This document shows positions 10,197-18,464 of a stretch of DNA of 64,000 nucleotides, piece after piece. The notes under the pieces were generated by a model. It had not been told where the DNA came from. It ran no database searches and saw only the letters and a program-made list of their open reading frames with translations. Made by a program: the position numbers and the translations under genes. The stretch is from Desulfatibacillum sp. Lineage in GTDB: Bacteria; Desulfobacterota; Desulfobacteria; Desulfobacterales; Desulfatibacillaceae. Numbering within the stretch: the first letter of the stretch is position 1; every line of letters starts with the position of its first letter. The stretch is taken from contig JAEINP010000013.1 of the NCBI GenBank assembly GCA_016342355.1, positions 1 to 64,000 of the forward strand. Direction: 5' to 3'.

Positions 10197-10943
10197 TTAA
10201 AGGCGAAACAACCTGCTGGACAGGACTCGGGCTTTGGCCAGACGGAAGCAAAGGGCCGTGTGGAGGCAGCCGAATCCATAGACCACGCTGCGGCGGAAGG
10301 TGATGGAAGAGGCCTGGGGGAAATATCGGGTGGGACAACTGATTTCCGCGATCTGCTCCCCTGTCCACAAAACCTGGGCCAGAATCTGGTTGTCGAACAC
10401 AAAATCATCGGAATTGGCTTCCAGGGGCAGCTTGTTCAGGAGTTCTGCGGAAAAGGCCCGGTACCCGGTATGGAACTCGGAGAGCTTGGCGCTAAGGAGG
10501 ATGTTCTCCACAAAGGTCAAAAAACGGTTGGCCGCGTAACGCCACAAGGGCATACCTCCCTTGAGGGCGTACCCTCCCAGGATGCGGGACCCCAAAACGC
10601 AATGATACAGGCCGTTGCCGATGAGCGCGGCCATGGCCGGGATAAGTTTGGGCGTGTATTGGTAGTCCGGGTGCACCATGATGATGATGTCGCCGCCTGC
10701 TTCCAGGGCCAGGCGGTAGCAGGTTTTCTGGTTGGCTCCGTACCCCCGGTTTTGGGCGTGCACATGGACCAGGGTATGGGGCAGGCCTTGGGCGATGCGT
10801 ACGGTCTCGTCCTGGCTGGCGTCGTCCACCACTACCACCAGATCCACGATTTCCTGTTCCATGACGGCCTGATAGGTTTTCACCAGGGTTTGGGAGGCGT
10901 TGTAGGCAGGCATGACCACCACCACTTTTCGGCCTTTATACAA
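10197..10943 (-). CDS. Family 2 glycosyltransferase, dolichol-phosphate-mannose-synthase-like
   Basis: A 248-residue GT-A fold glycosyltransferase. The N-terminal VVVVMPAYNASQTL, the VVVDDASQDET acidic site, and HPDYQYTPKL in place of the usual DxD are typical of the DPM1/polyprenyl-phosphate sugar transferase branch. No membrane anchor is visible. The YFPQASS segment near the C-terminus is also shared with that branch. It probably transfers a sugar from a nucleotide donor to polyprenyl phosphate or to a glycan. It is transcribed alone, opposite to its sugar-nucleotide neighbours. Confidence 0.85.
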   Translation of the reverse strand: MYKGRKVVVVMPAYNASQTLVKTYQAVMEQEIVDLVVVVDDASQDETVRIAQGLPHTLVHVHAQNRGYGANQKTCYRLALEAGGDIIIMVHPDYQYTPKLIPAMAALIGNGLYHCVLGSRILGGYALKGGMPLWRYAANRFLTFVENILLSAKLSEFHTGYRAFSAELLNKLPLEANSDDFVFDNQILAQVLWTGEQIAEISCPTRYFPQASSITFRRSVVYGFGCLHTALCFRLAKARVLSSRLFRL

Positions 10944-11201
10944 GGTTGTCCTCCGGGAATTGATTGGTTTTGGGTTGGTTTCTTTTTCAAGGCTTGGGCC
11001 TTCATACCAAAACCGTGTTGATTTTTCAAGAAATTCAACATCCTTTAAGGTTTGCCCCCCATCTGTCCCCGCGTTTCCTCCATGTGTTGAAAAACCGGGC
11101 TTTGATGCTCGAAATTCTATTGCATTCCCAATGCTTGATAGACTTTCTTCTCCGTGCTACATTGTCTTGTCCTGACTATTTGGTTCTCAACGGAGCACAT
11201 C

Positions 11202-12608
11202 ATGATATTACCAGTCATTTTAGCAGGCGGCTCAGGCACCCGGTTATGGCCTTTGTCCCGCTATGAATATCCCAAGCAACTGCTTGCCCTTTCCGGGCCG
11301 GATTCCCTGCTCCAGAGCACGGTCCTGCGCCTTCAAGGCCTGGAAGGAGCTGCCTCGCCCCTGGTGGTTTGCAATGAAAAGCACCGTTTTTTTGTGGCTG
11401 AGCAACTCCTGAGGATGGACATTGCCCCCTTTTCCATTGTTCTGGAGCCCATGGGCAAGAACACGGCTCCTGCCGTGGCCGTGGCGGCCATCCAGGCACT
11501 GGCGCAAGGGGAGGACCCTGTTTTACTGGTGCTTCCCGCGGATCACCACATACGGGATAAACAGGGGCTGCAGGACGCCGCCCGGTTCGGGGAAATCCTG
11601 GCGGAACAGGGGCGGCTGATCACTTTTGGATTGGTGCCTCATACTCCCGAAACAGGCTACGGGTATATTAAAAAGGGAAAGGCCTTCCGCGAGGGAGCCT
11701 TTATCCTGGAAGAATTCGTGGAAAAACCCGACCTGCCCACGGCGGAAAAATACCTGGCTTCCGGGAATTACCTGTGGAACTCGGGCATGTTCATGTTCAA
11801 GGCCTCGGTGGTTCTGGATCAGTTGGAAAAGCATGCCCCCGAGATCGTGAAGGCCTGCAAGGAAGCCGTGGAAAAGGGCCAGGAAGACCTGGACTTTTTT
11901 CGTCTGGAAGCCGGGGCGTTTTCCCGGTGCCCGTCCATATCCATAGATTATGCGGTGATGGAAAAAACCGGCCAGGGAGCGGTTTTTCCCCTGGATATCG
12001 GGTGGGACGACCTGGGTTCCTGGGAGTCTCTGTGGCAGACCGGCGAAAAGGACGCGGACAGCAACGTGCTGGTGGGGGACGTGACAACGGTGGAGACCAC
12101 CAACTCCTACCTCCATTCCACCAAACGCATGTTGGCTGCGGTAGGCGTTTCGGACCTGGTGGTGGTGGAAACCGCGGACGCGGTTCTGGTGGCCAACCGG
12201 AACAAGGTCCAGAATGTGAAGCATGTGGTGGAGCAATTAAAAAAACTCCAGAGGGAGGAAGCGGTCAGCCACAAGAAGGTGTACCGCCCCTGGGGATCGT
12301 ACGAAAGCATTGAGACCTCCAGGCGTTTCCAGGTCAAGCTCATCACGGTCAAGCCCGGAGCCAAACTCTCTTTGCAGCGGCATTTTCACCGAGCCGAGCA
12401 CTGGGTGGTCGTGAGCGGCACTGCCATCGCCACGCGGGACGGCGAGGAAATCACTCTCCATGAAGACCAGTCCACGTATATCCCTTTGGGTGTGGTGCAT
12501 AGGCTGGAGAATCCGGGACGGATTCCCCTGGAGTTGATTGAGGTCCAGTCAGGCGCATACCTGGGCGAAGACGATATAGTCCGTCTGGATGACGTTTATG
12601 GCCGGTGA
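11202..12608 (+). CDS. Mannose-1-phosphate guanylyltransferase / mannose-6-phosphate isomerase
   Basis: A 468-residue bifunctional type II enzyme (ManC/AlgA/CpsB class) that makes GDP-mannose. The N-terminal nucleotidyltransferase has GGSGTRLWPLSR, then FVEKPD and NSGMFMF. The C-terminal cupin (about 345-460) has RPWGSYE, KPGAKLSLQRHFHRAEHW and the YIPLGVVHRLENPG segment of the isomerase half. The ATG at 11202 has GGAG 6 bases upstream; an upstream in-frame ATG at 11154 lacks support. GDP-mannose would feed surface-glycan synthesis. Confidence 0.94.
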   Translation: MILPVILAGGSGTRLWPLSRYEYPKQLLALSGPDSLLQSTVLRLQGLEGAASPLVVCNEKHRFFVAEQLLRMDIAPFSIVLEPMGKNTAPAVAVAAIQALAQGEDPVLLVLPADHHIRDKQGLQDAARFGEILAEQGRLITFGLVPHTPETGYGYIKKGKAFREGAFILEEFVEKPDLPTAEKYLASGNYLWNSGMFMFKASVVLDQLEKHAPEIVKACKEAVEKGQEDLDFFRLEAGAFSRCPSISIDYAVMEKTGQGAVFPLDIGWDDLGSWESLWQTGEKDADSNVLVGDVTTVETTNSYLHSTKRMLAAVGVSDLVVVETADAVLVANRNKVQNVKHVVEQLKKLQREEAVSHKKVYRPWGSYESIETSRRFQVKLITVKPGAKLSLQRHFHRAEHWVVVSGTAIATRDGEEITLHEDQSTYIPLGVVHRLENPGRIPLELIEVQSGAYLGEDDIVRLDDVYGR

Positions 12609-12667
12609 TTGTTTGCAGCCGGTTCGCTTCCTTTGGGAGAAATCCATATAGAGGCAGTTGTTTCCCC

Positions 12668-13675
12668 ATGTTCAGGACTATCATCCGCATTCTAATCATA
12701 GGCCTTGTCGGAGCGGCAGCGGCGGCGGCGGCCTATGCCCTCTGGACTCCCGGCGCCAGGGAAACCCAAGGCATCCACGATGTGGGTTCCAACGGCATGT
12801 GGCTTGGGCACGGGTGGATCGGCGATGACGGCTGGTTTACCAGATACCGCAAAAAGCCTGCCCTGTTCAGGGACCCCATGCGCATACAGGCCTTGTCGAA
12901 TCAGTTAAAAAAATATCATATCACGGATATATACCCCCATTTGTGCCCCACGGATACTGACGGCAACATCCCTGCCGTAGACCCGGACCAGATCGAACTT
13001 TTCCTGGATCATTGCCAGGGAATCCGGGTCATGCCCTGGATCGGCGGCATCCTGGACACCCATTGTTTTTTGCAATCGCCCGAGTGGCGGAAGACTTTTT
13101 GTGCGTCGGCAGTATCCCTGCTGGAGGAGCATCCCCGTCTGGCCGGGGTTCACGTGAATATCGAGCCCATGCCTTCGGGCAACCAGGATTTTGTGGTTTT
13201 GCTCCAGGAATTGAAAAACCGGATGCCGCCGGGGAAAATCCTGTCTGTGGCTGCCTATCCCCCCACCACCTGGATCCTGCCGGTCATATCCATCCATTGG
13301 GGGGAGGAATACTACAAGGCCGTATCTGCGCCGGTGGATCAAATGGCTGTCATGACCTACGATTCCGCCGCGCCCATGCCCAAGATTTACGAGCACCTTA
13401 TGGCCGCGTGGACAAGGGACATCCTCACCTGGGCTCAGGATTCGGAAATTCTGTTGGGAGTGCCGGTTTATGACGATACCGGAGTCCTTTACCACAGCCC
13501 GCGGGTGGAGAATATCAGGACCGCCCTGTCAGGCATTCATGGCGGGCTGCATTCCTTTGACCGTCTTCCTGCCAACTACAAAGGGGTGGCCATTTATTGC
13601 GAATGGGAAATGGAGGACTGGGAATGGGAGTACTTGGGGGAGAACTTTCTATCCCGTCTGCACGTTGAACAGTAA
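12668..13675 (+). CDS. Membrane-anchored GH18-like TIM-barrel protein
   Basis: A 335-residue protein with one N-terminal hydrophobic anchor (residues 5-25, alanine-rich) and a secreted domain. The pieces GVHVNIEP (near 166), VDQMAVMTYD and LLGVPVYDD follow the strand order of GH18-type barrels. In GH18 the catalytic motif is DxDxE; here it reads HxNxE (H162, N164, E166), so only the acid/base glutamate is kept. Activity is therefore uncertain: it may be a divergent hydrolase acting on an envelope glycan or a sugar-binding relative. It follows the manC-type gene on the same strand. Confidence 0.6.
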   Translation: MFRTIIRILIIGLVGAAAAAAAYALWTPGARETQGIHDVGSNGMWLGHGWIGDDGWFTRYRKKPALFRDPMRIQALSNQLKKYHITDIYPHLCPTDTDGNIPAVDPDQIELFLDHCQGIRVMPWIGGILDTHCFLQSPEWRKTFCASAVSLLEEHPRLAGVHVNIEPMPSGNQDFVVLLQELKNRMPPGKILSVAAYPPTTWILPVISIHWGEEYYKAVSAPVDQMAVMTYDSAAPMPKIYEHLMAAWTRDILTWAQDSEILLGVPVYDDTGVLYHSPRVENIRTALSGIHGGLHSFDRLPANYKGVAIYCEWEMEDWEWEYLGENFLSRLHVEQ

Positions 13676-13879
13676 CCTTTCCACATAAGGCCTTGATGAA
13701 TCTTCTTCAACCCATAATGAAATGGTGATTGTATCCCTGAACGAGGGCGGACAGGCAAGTCCGTCCCCATGTCAAAAATTGCATTGGTTTATACCATCCG
13801 TGCTTTTGGAGGTATGGATGGTATATTTTTTCAGGTAGTTAAGGCAATCCATTCTGTGGTTGGTCGAAATGGGAAAAGA

Positions 13880-14560
13880 TTATTGTCCTCCCTCATTTTT
13901 CCGTTCATAGATTTTATGGCGGTGGATTTCCCCTTCAATAAGATAAATCACTTCCTCGGCAATGTTGGTGGAGTGGTCGGCAATGCGTTCCAGGTGACGG
14001 GACGCCAGCAGGGTATTAATCAAAACGCCTGCGTTCTCAGGCTGCTTTTGAATGGCGTTTTTGATCAAATCATAGATATGCCGTTTGATATCATCCACTT
14101 CATCGTCTGCGAGGCAGACCTGGTAGGCGAGGTCCACATCAAAAGCCACCAGGGCGTCCAGGCTGTTCTTTAGCATGGTCTGGGTTTTTTGGGACATTGT
14201 TCCAAAATCAACCCCCACGTTAAGGGGCGGGGCTTTCATGATGCTTTGAACCCGTTGGGCTATGTTGACGGCCTGATCCCCGATCCGTTCCAAATCATTG
14301 TTGATTTTCAGCACGGCAACCAAAAAACGCAGATCCACGGCCACCGGCTGATGGAGGGCGATGATTTTAAGGCATTCTTCCTCCACAGCCACTTCCGCTT
14401 CATCGATTTCCATGTCAGAGCTCATCACTATTTTCGCCAGATCAAGGTCCCTGTCTTTCAGGGCCTTGGTGGCGTCCCGGACTCTTTCTTCAACCGTGGC
14501 CCCCAGGCTGAGGATGAGTTTTTTAATATTATCCAATTCCGCATGTAGAGGTCTGCCCAT
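13880..14560 (-). CDS. phoU: Phosphate-transport regulator PhoU
   Basis: A 226-residue all-helical PhoU with the two repeated three-helix bundles and the metal-binding acidic patches (DMEIDEAEVAVEEECLKI in the first, DDEVDDIKRHIYDL in the second). PhoU links the Pst transporter to PhoR and keeps the regulon off when phosphate is ample. AAGGAG precedes the ATG. It is the last gene of the minus-strand pst operon, 19 bases after pstB. Confidence 0.95.
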   Translation of the reverse strand: MGRPLHAELDNIKKLILSLGATVEERVRDATKALKDRDLDLAKIVMSSDMEIDEAEVAVEEECLKIIALHQPVAVDLRFLVAVLKINNDLERIGDQAVNIAQRVQSIMKAPPLNVGVDFGTMSQKTQTMLKNSLDALVAFDVDLAYQVCLADDEVDDIKRHIYDLIKNAIQKQPENAGVLINTLLASRHLERIADHSTNIAEEVIYLIEGEIHRHKIYERKNEGGQ

Positions 14561-14579
14561 GTGGGAATCTCCTTATTGA

Positions 14580-15341
14580 TCAGCCAAAACGGCCGGTAAT
14601 GTAGTCAGAGGTTTGTTGCTTGCGGGGTTTTGTAAACAGCTTTTCCGTGGCGTCGGCCTCAATGAGTTTGCCCATGAAGAAAAAGGCCGTCACATCGGAA
14701 ACCCGGGCCGCCTGCTGCATGTTATGGGTCACGATGATGATGGTATAGGTGGTCTTGAGCTGCAAAATAAGCTCTTCGATTTTCTGGGTGGCCACAGGGT
14801 CCAGGGCTGATGCAGGCTCGTCCATGAGCAGGACTTCCGGCTCCACGGCCAGGGCGCGGGCTATACACAAGCGCTGCTGCTGGCCGCCCGAAAGCCCCAG
14901 GGCCGAATCATGGAGCCTGTCCTTTACTTCGTCAAAAAGCGCGGCGGATTTCAGGCTTTTTTCCACCTGGGCGGCAATATAAGCCCTGTTCCTGATTCCT
15001 TTGACGCGCAGCCCGTAAGCCACGTTCTCGAATATGGTTTTGGGAAAAGGATTGGGCTTTTGGAACACCATGCCCACCCGGCTTCTCAGGTCCACCACGT
15101 CCACTTCAGGACTGTAAATGTCTATGTCGTCAATGCGGAGATCCCCTTCCACCCTGGCGATGGGGATCAGGTCGTTCATTCTGTTGATGCACCGCAAAAA
15201 GGTGCTTTTCCCGCACCCGGAAGGGCCGATGAGGGCCGTGACTTTGTTGGTTTCGAACTCCAGGTTTACGTCGAACAGGGCCTGGGAGGGTCCGTAGTAA
15301 AAATTAAGGTGTTTTGCTGAAACTTTTATGGGCTCGGTCAT
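14580..15341 (-). CDS. pstB: Phosphate ABC transporter ATPase PstB
   Basis: A 253-residue PstB. Walker A is GPSGCGKS, the signature is [15 protein letters not shown] and Walker B is [13 protein letters not shown], with the PstB-typical start [11 protein letters not shown]. It powers high-affinity phosphate uptake through PstA and PstC. It is spaced 9 bases from pstA and 19 from phoU, so it is cotranscribed. Confidence 0.96.
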   Translation of the reverse strand: MTEPIKVSAKHLNFYYGPSQALFDVNLEFETNKVTALIGPSGCGKSTFLRCINRMNDLIPIARVEGDLRIDDIDIYSPEVDVVDLRSRVGMVFQKPNPFPKTIFENVAYGLRVKGIRNRAYIAAQVEKSLKSAALFDEVKDRLHDSALGLSGGQQQRLCIARALAVEPEVLLMDEPASALDPVATQKIEELILQLKTTYTIIIVTHNMQQAARVSDVTAFFFMGKLIEADATEKLFTKPRKQQTSDYITGRFG

Positions 15342-15350
15342 TGTATTCTC

Positions 15351-16283
15351 TCACGAAAGGCGATTTCTAAGCCGGGACCTGTATATGATAGCGGCGAGGT
15401 TCATTCCAAGAACAAGGGCAATCAGCACCAGGGCGGACCCGTATTGCAAAGGCCGTGTCGCCTCGATTTCCGTTCCCGCCGTAGCCAGCACGTATATGTG
15501 ATACGGAAGGGTCATGACCTCGCTGAAGATGGATGAGGGCAGATGGGGCGCAAAAAACACGGCGGCCGTAAACATGACAGGGGCAAGCTCCCCGGCGGCG
15601 CGGCTCAGGCCAAGGATGCCTCCCGTCAAAATGCCGGGCAAGGCCGCGGGCAGCACGACCCGGTATATGGTCTGCCACTTGGTGGCGCCTAATCCCAGGG
15701 AGGCTTCCCGGTAGGTGTCGGGGACTGATTTGAGGGCTTCCTCCGATGCTCCGATGATCACCGGAAGCGACATGGCCGCCAGGGTCAGAGCCCCGGCGAT
15801 CAGGCTGACGCCCATATCCAGCCAGATGACAAAAAACGCCAGGCCAAACAGGCCGAAAACCACAGAAGGAACTCCGGCCAGGTTATTGATGCCCAGGCGG
15901 ATGATCCTGAGCACCTTTCCTGACCGGGCGTATTCGTTCAGGAAAATGGCAGAGGCCACGCCAATGGGAAAGGCGATGATCATGGCCCCTATGCCCAAAG
16001 CCAGGGTTCCCACAATACAGGGCAGAATGCCTCCCTTGGTCATGGAGTCCGTGGGGGCTTGGGTCAGAAATTCCCAACTAATGGCTCTCCAACCCCTGGC
16101 GATCATAAACCAGAGGATGATGGCCAAGGCCAGGCCGTTTATGAGCGCGGCGATCCGCAACAACCCAAAAATAATGTTCTGGCGCAACCGGCGCGATTGT
16201 TTGGATCTTCCGGCAGGCATAGGGCTCCCTTCAAAGGGTTCGCCCTCGTTTTTTTGGATGGTGGATTCTGTTTCCAAATTCAA
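15351..16283 (-). CDS. pstA: Phosphate ABC transporter permease PstA
   Basis: A 310-residue inner-membrane permease with six hydrophobic segments and the coupling loop VPDTYREASLGLGATKWQTIYRV. The TTG at 16283 has AAGGA about 6 bases upstream and lies 21 bases after pstC. An ATG at 16220 with AGGGAG upstream would shorten the protein by 21 residues and is an equally good start. The N-terminal 35 residues are cytoplasmic and poorly conserved in any case. Confidence 0.92.
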   Translation of the reverse strand: MNLETESTIQKNEGEPFEGSPMPAGRSKQSRRLRQNIIFGLLRIAALINGLALAIILWFMIARGWRAISWEFLTQAPTDSMTKGGILPCIVGTLALGIGAMIIAFPIGVASAIFLNEYARSGKVLRIIRLGINNLAGVPSVVFGLFGLAFFVIWLDMGVSLIAGALTLAAMSLPVIIGASEEALKSVPDTYREASLGLGATKWQTIYRVVLPAALPGILTGGILGLSRAAGELAPVMFTAAVFFAPHLPSSIFSEVMTLPYHIYVLATAGTEIEATRPLQYGSALVLIALVLGMNLAAIIYRSRLRNRLS

Positions 16284-16304
16284 AACATCCTTCCCTGATG
16301 CCGT

Positions 16305-17201
16305 TTACAGCGTGGCATCTCCGGTTTGTTTGTATTTGTTGGCGATTATGTCCGCCACAATATTAAACACGAAAGTAAACAGGAAAAGCACCACGCCCGT
16401 GGCGAAGAGGGCGTGGTAATGATCGCCCCTGAACGGCGCCTCGGCCATTTCCGCTGCAATGCTGGCGGGCATGGGTCTTACCGGGTCGAAAATGGAGTGG
16501 GGGACCATGGCGGCCCCGCCCGCCACCATCAAAACAACCATGGTTTCTCCGATTGCCCGGGACATACCCAGGATCACGGCGGTGCTCACCCCTGAGATGG
16601 AGGCCGGTAAAACAACTTTCATAATGGTTTCCAATCGGGTGGCGCCCAGAGCGAGGGAGGCCTCCCGCAGGGCGTTAGGCACGCTGTATATGGCGTCTTC
16701 GGAAATACTGCATATGGTGGGGACGGACATAAAGGCCAGCATGAGCGCGGCGTTGAACAGGTTAAGGCCTGTGGGGATGTCAAAGGCATCCTGTAAAAAC
16801 GGCGCCACAATCACCATGCCGAAAAACCCGATAACCACGGAGGGCAGGGAGGCGATGAGTTCCACCATGGGTTTGACTATTTCACGCATTTTTGGCTTTG
16901 CGATTTCTGCAAGATATAGGGCGCTCATGACTCCCAGGGGAATGGAGAAGGCGGCCGAAAGGAGGGTGACAAAGATGGAGCCGGTGATAAGGGCGAAAAT
17001 CCCAAAATCCGGCGGTTCGGAGGTGGGATACCAATAGACGCCAAACACAAAATTCTTGATGGACACCTTGTCGAAGATGGGAATGCCTTCCATAAACAGA
17101 AACAAGGTGATTAGCCCCAACATGATGATACAAGCCAGGGCGACGCAAAAAAATATGTTCTTTATGATTTTTTCTCTTGTGCGGCTGTTTAATGTTGCCA
17201 T
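16305..17201 (-). CDS. pstC: Phosphate ABC transporter permease PstC
   Basis: A 298-residue inner-membrane permease. The N-terminal segment IIKNIFFCVALACIIMLGL is typical of PstC, and the coupling loop reads VPNALREASLALGATRLETIMKV. I use the ATG at 17201, which has AGGTG close upstream; an in-frame ATG at 17237 would begin inside the stem-loop at 17221-17292. The pstS-pstC gap is longer than the others and holds that hairpin. Confidence 0.94.
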   Translation of the reverse strand: MATLNSRTREKIIKNIFFCVALACIIMLGLITLFLFMEGIPIFDKVSIKNFVFGVYWYPTSEPPDFGIFALITGSIFVTLLSAAFSIPLGVMSALYLAEIAKPKMREIVKPMVELIASLPSVVIGFFGMVIVAPFLQDAFDIPTGLNLFNAALMLAFMSVPTICSISEDAIYSVPNALREASLALGATRLETIMKVVLPASISGVSTAVILGMSRAIGETMVVLMVAGGAAMVPHSIFDPVRPMPASIAAEMAEAPFRGDHYHALFATGVVLFLFTFVFNIVADIIANKYKQTGDATL

Positions 17202-17220
17202 GTTCACCTGGTGTTTAACA

Positions 17221-17292
17221 AGTCTGGCCCGCGCCAAGGATCGTGCGGATATGGGGGGCTGCAGCGACGCAATTGATGGCGCGGGCCAGACT
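17221..17292 (-). promoter_or_regulatory. Stem-loop between pstS and pstC
   Basis: A perfect 16-bp inverted repeat (17221-17236 and 17277-17292, arm AGTCTGGCCCGCGCCA) encloses a 40-base loop. It lies after the pstS stop and before the pstC ribosome site, with no T-run behind it. Such intercistronic hairpins often protect the upstream message or cut downstream expression, which fits the need for more PstS than PstC. The role is inference. Confidence 0.75.
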
Positions 17293-17327
17293 CTTTGTCA
17301 AGTTTTTTATTTCATAAAACCGGTCTG

Positions 17328-18146
17328 TTAGTACAGGGGCACGTAACCCGACTCCTTAACCAGCTTCTGTCCCTTTTCAGGATGCAGAAGGAAGTTCAGG
17401 AAATTGACCGTGTCGCCTTCAGGCCATCCGCGGGTGAACATGAACAGGGGGCGGCTGACAGCAAAGGTTCCGTTCAGGGTGGTTTCTGCAGAACCCACAA
17501 TGCCGTTTACGGAAACCGCTTTCACATCGTTGTTGAGATATCCCAGTCCAATGTAACCCACGGCGTATTTATTTTTGGCAACGGCCTGGGCCACGGCGCC
17601 GTTGGAGGCCTGGATCAGGGCTCCAGGCATGACGCGCTCCTTTTTCATGACTTTGCCTTCCCAGACTTCAAAGGTGCCGGAGGAGGTGTCGCGGGAGACC
17701 GCCACGATTTTGAGGTCCGGTCCGCCGACTTCCTTCCAGTTGGTGATTTCGCCCTTGTACATGCCTTTGAGTTGGTCCAGGGAGAGATCCGAGACAGGGT
17801 TGCTGGGATGGACAATAGGCACGATGCAGTCGTAGGCGACCCGGAAAGGCACAGGGTAGGCATCCTTTTCCACTGCCAGCTTGACCTCCTTGTCCTTGAT
17901 GAAACGCGAGGCGTTGCCAATGTCGGTGGTTCCATCAATGATGGCTTTCATGCCGTTCCCGGAACCGCCGCCTGAAATGGAGATTTCAACATCCGGGTTT
18001 TGCTTCATGTAGGCTTCGCCCACTTTTTGGGCGATGGGCAGAACTGTGGTGGAACCTTTGATCACCAGCTTGCCTGCAAAGGCGGATATGGGGGCGATGC
18101 ACATGAGTGCGGCAAGTACAATTGCGACCAGTTTAATCCTCTTCAT
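17328..18146 (-). CDS. pstS: Phosphate-binding protein PstS
   Basis: A 272-residue periplasmic binding protein. The signal peptide covers about residues 1-24 (KRIK, hydrophobic core, AFA). Phosphate-contact segments KGSTTVLPIAQ, ISGGGSGNGMKA and RDTSSGTFEVW are all present. AGGAGG precedes the ATG. It heads the pst operon behind a five-unit Pho-box array, so it should be strongly induced by phosphate starvation through PhoB. Confidence 0.96.
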   Translation of the reverse strand: MKRIKLVAIVLAALMCIAPISAFAGKLVIKGSTTVLPIAQKVGEAYMKQNPDVEISISGGGSGNGMKAIIDGTTDIGNASRFIKDKEVKLAVEKDAYPVPFRVAYDCIVPIVHPSNPVSDLSLDQLKGMYKGEITNWKEVGGPDLKIVAVSRDTSSGTFEVWEGKVMKKERVMPGALIQASNGAVAQAVAKNKYAVGYIGLGYLNNDVKAVSVNGIVGSAETTLNGTFAVSRPLFMFTRGWPEGDTVNFLNFLLHPEKGQKLVKESGYVPLY

Positions 18147-18242
18147 TTGTTTTCCTCCTTTTGGGTGTTGGGAAAATCCGTATGCAAACCAAGTGAGCTT
18201 GGTTCGTCACCGTTTCAAATCAAGTGGAATATACGGCCTGTT

Positions 18243-18292
18243 TGTTAGAGATCTGTTAGGATTGCATTAACATTGGGTTAATGTCAAATTAA
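18243..18292 (-). promoter_or_regulatory. Pho-box array upstream of pstS
   Basis: Five hexamers at exactly 11-bp spacing read on the minus strand TTAATT, TTAACC, TTAATG, CTAACA, CTAACA (plus-strand starts 18287, 18276, 18265, 18254, 18243). They match the TTAACA-type direct repeats bound by PhoB/PhoP regulators, about 97 bases upstream of the pstS start. A similar array precedes phoB. Confidence 0.8.
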
Positions 18293-18410
18293 TATATAAT
18301 CTTTTTATTTCAGTCGGTTGTATCCTGTTTTTAATATTATTTCAGCCTTGAAAAAAAGGGGGGGGGAAGATGGAAACGGCTAAGCATAACAGGTCAAGAA
18401 TATTTATGAA

Positions 18411-18430
18411 CCCCGGCAGGGCCGGGGTTT
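18411..18430. terminator. Hairpin downstream of phoR
   Basis: CCCCGGC and GCCGGGG arms with a 3-base loop lie about 40 bases after the phoR stop. The T-run (TTTT) follows on the plus strand, while on the minus strand the continuation is TTCATAAATATT. It probably ends or attenuates the phoBR transcript before pstS. Confidence 0.5.
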
Positions 18431-18464
18431 TGATGACGGAAAAAAGCAGGCGCAGGGTGGGTGT

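Noticed and set aside
13746-13767. phoU terminator
   Set aside because: A GGCGGAC/GTCCGTC hairpin lies over 110 bases after the phoU stop and has no T-run on the minus strand.
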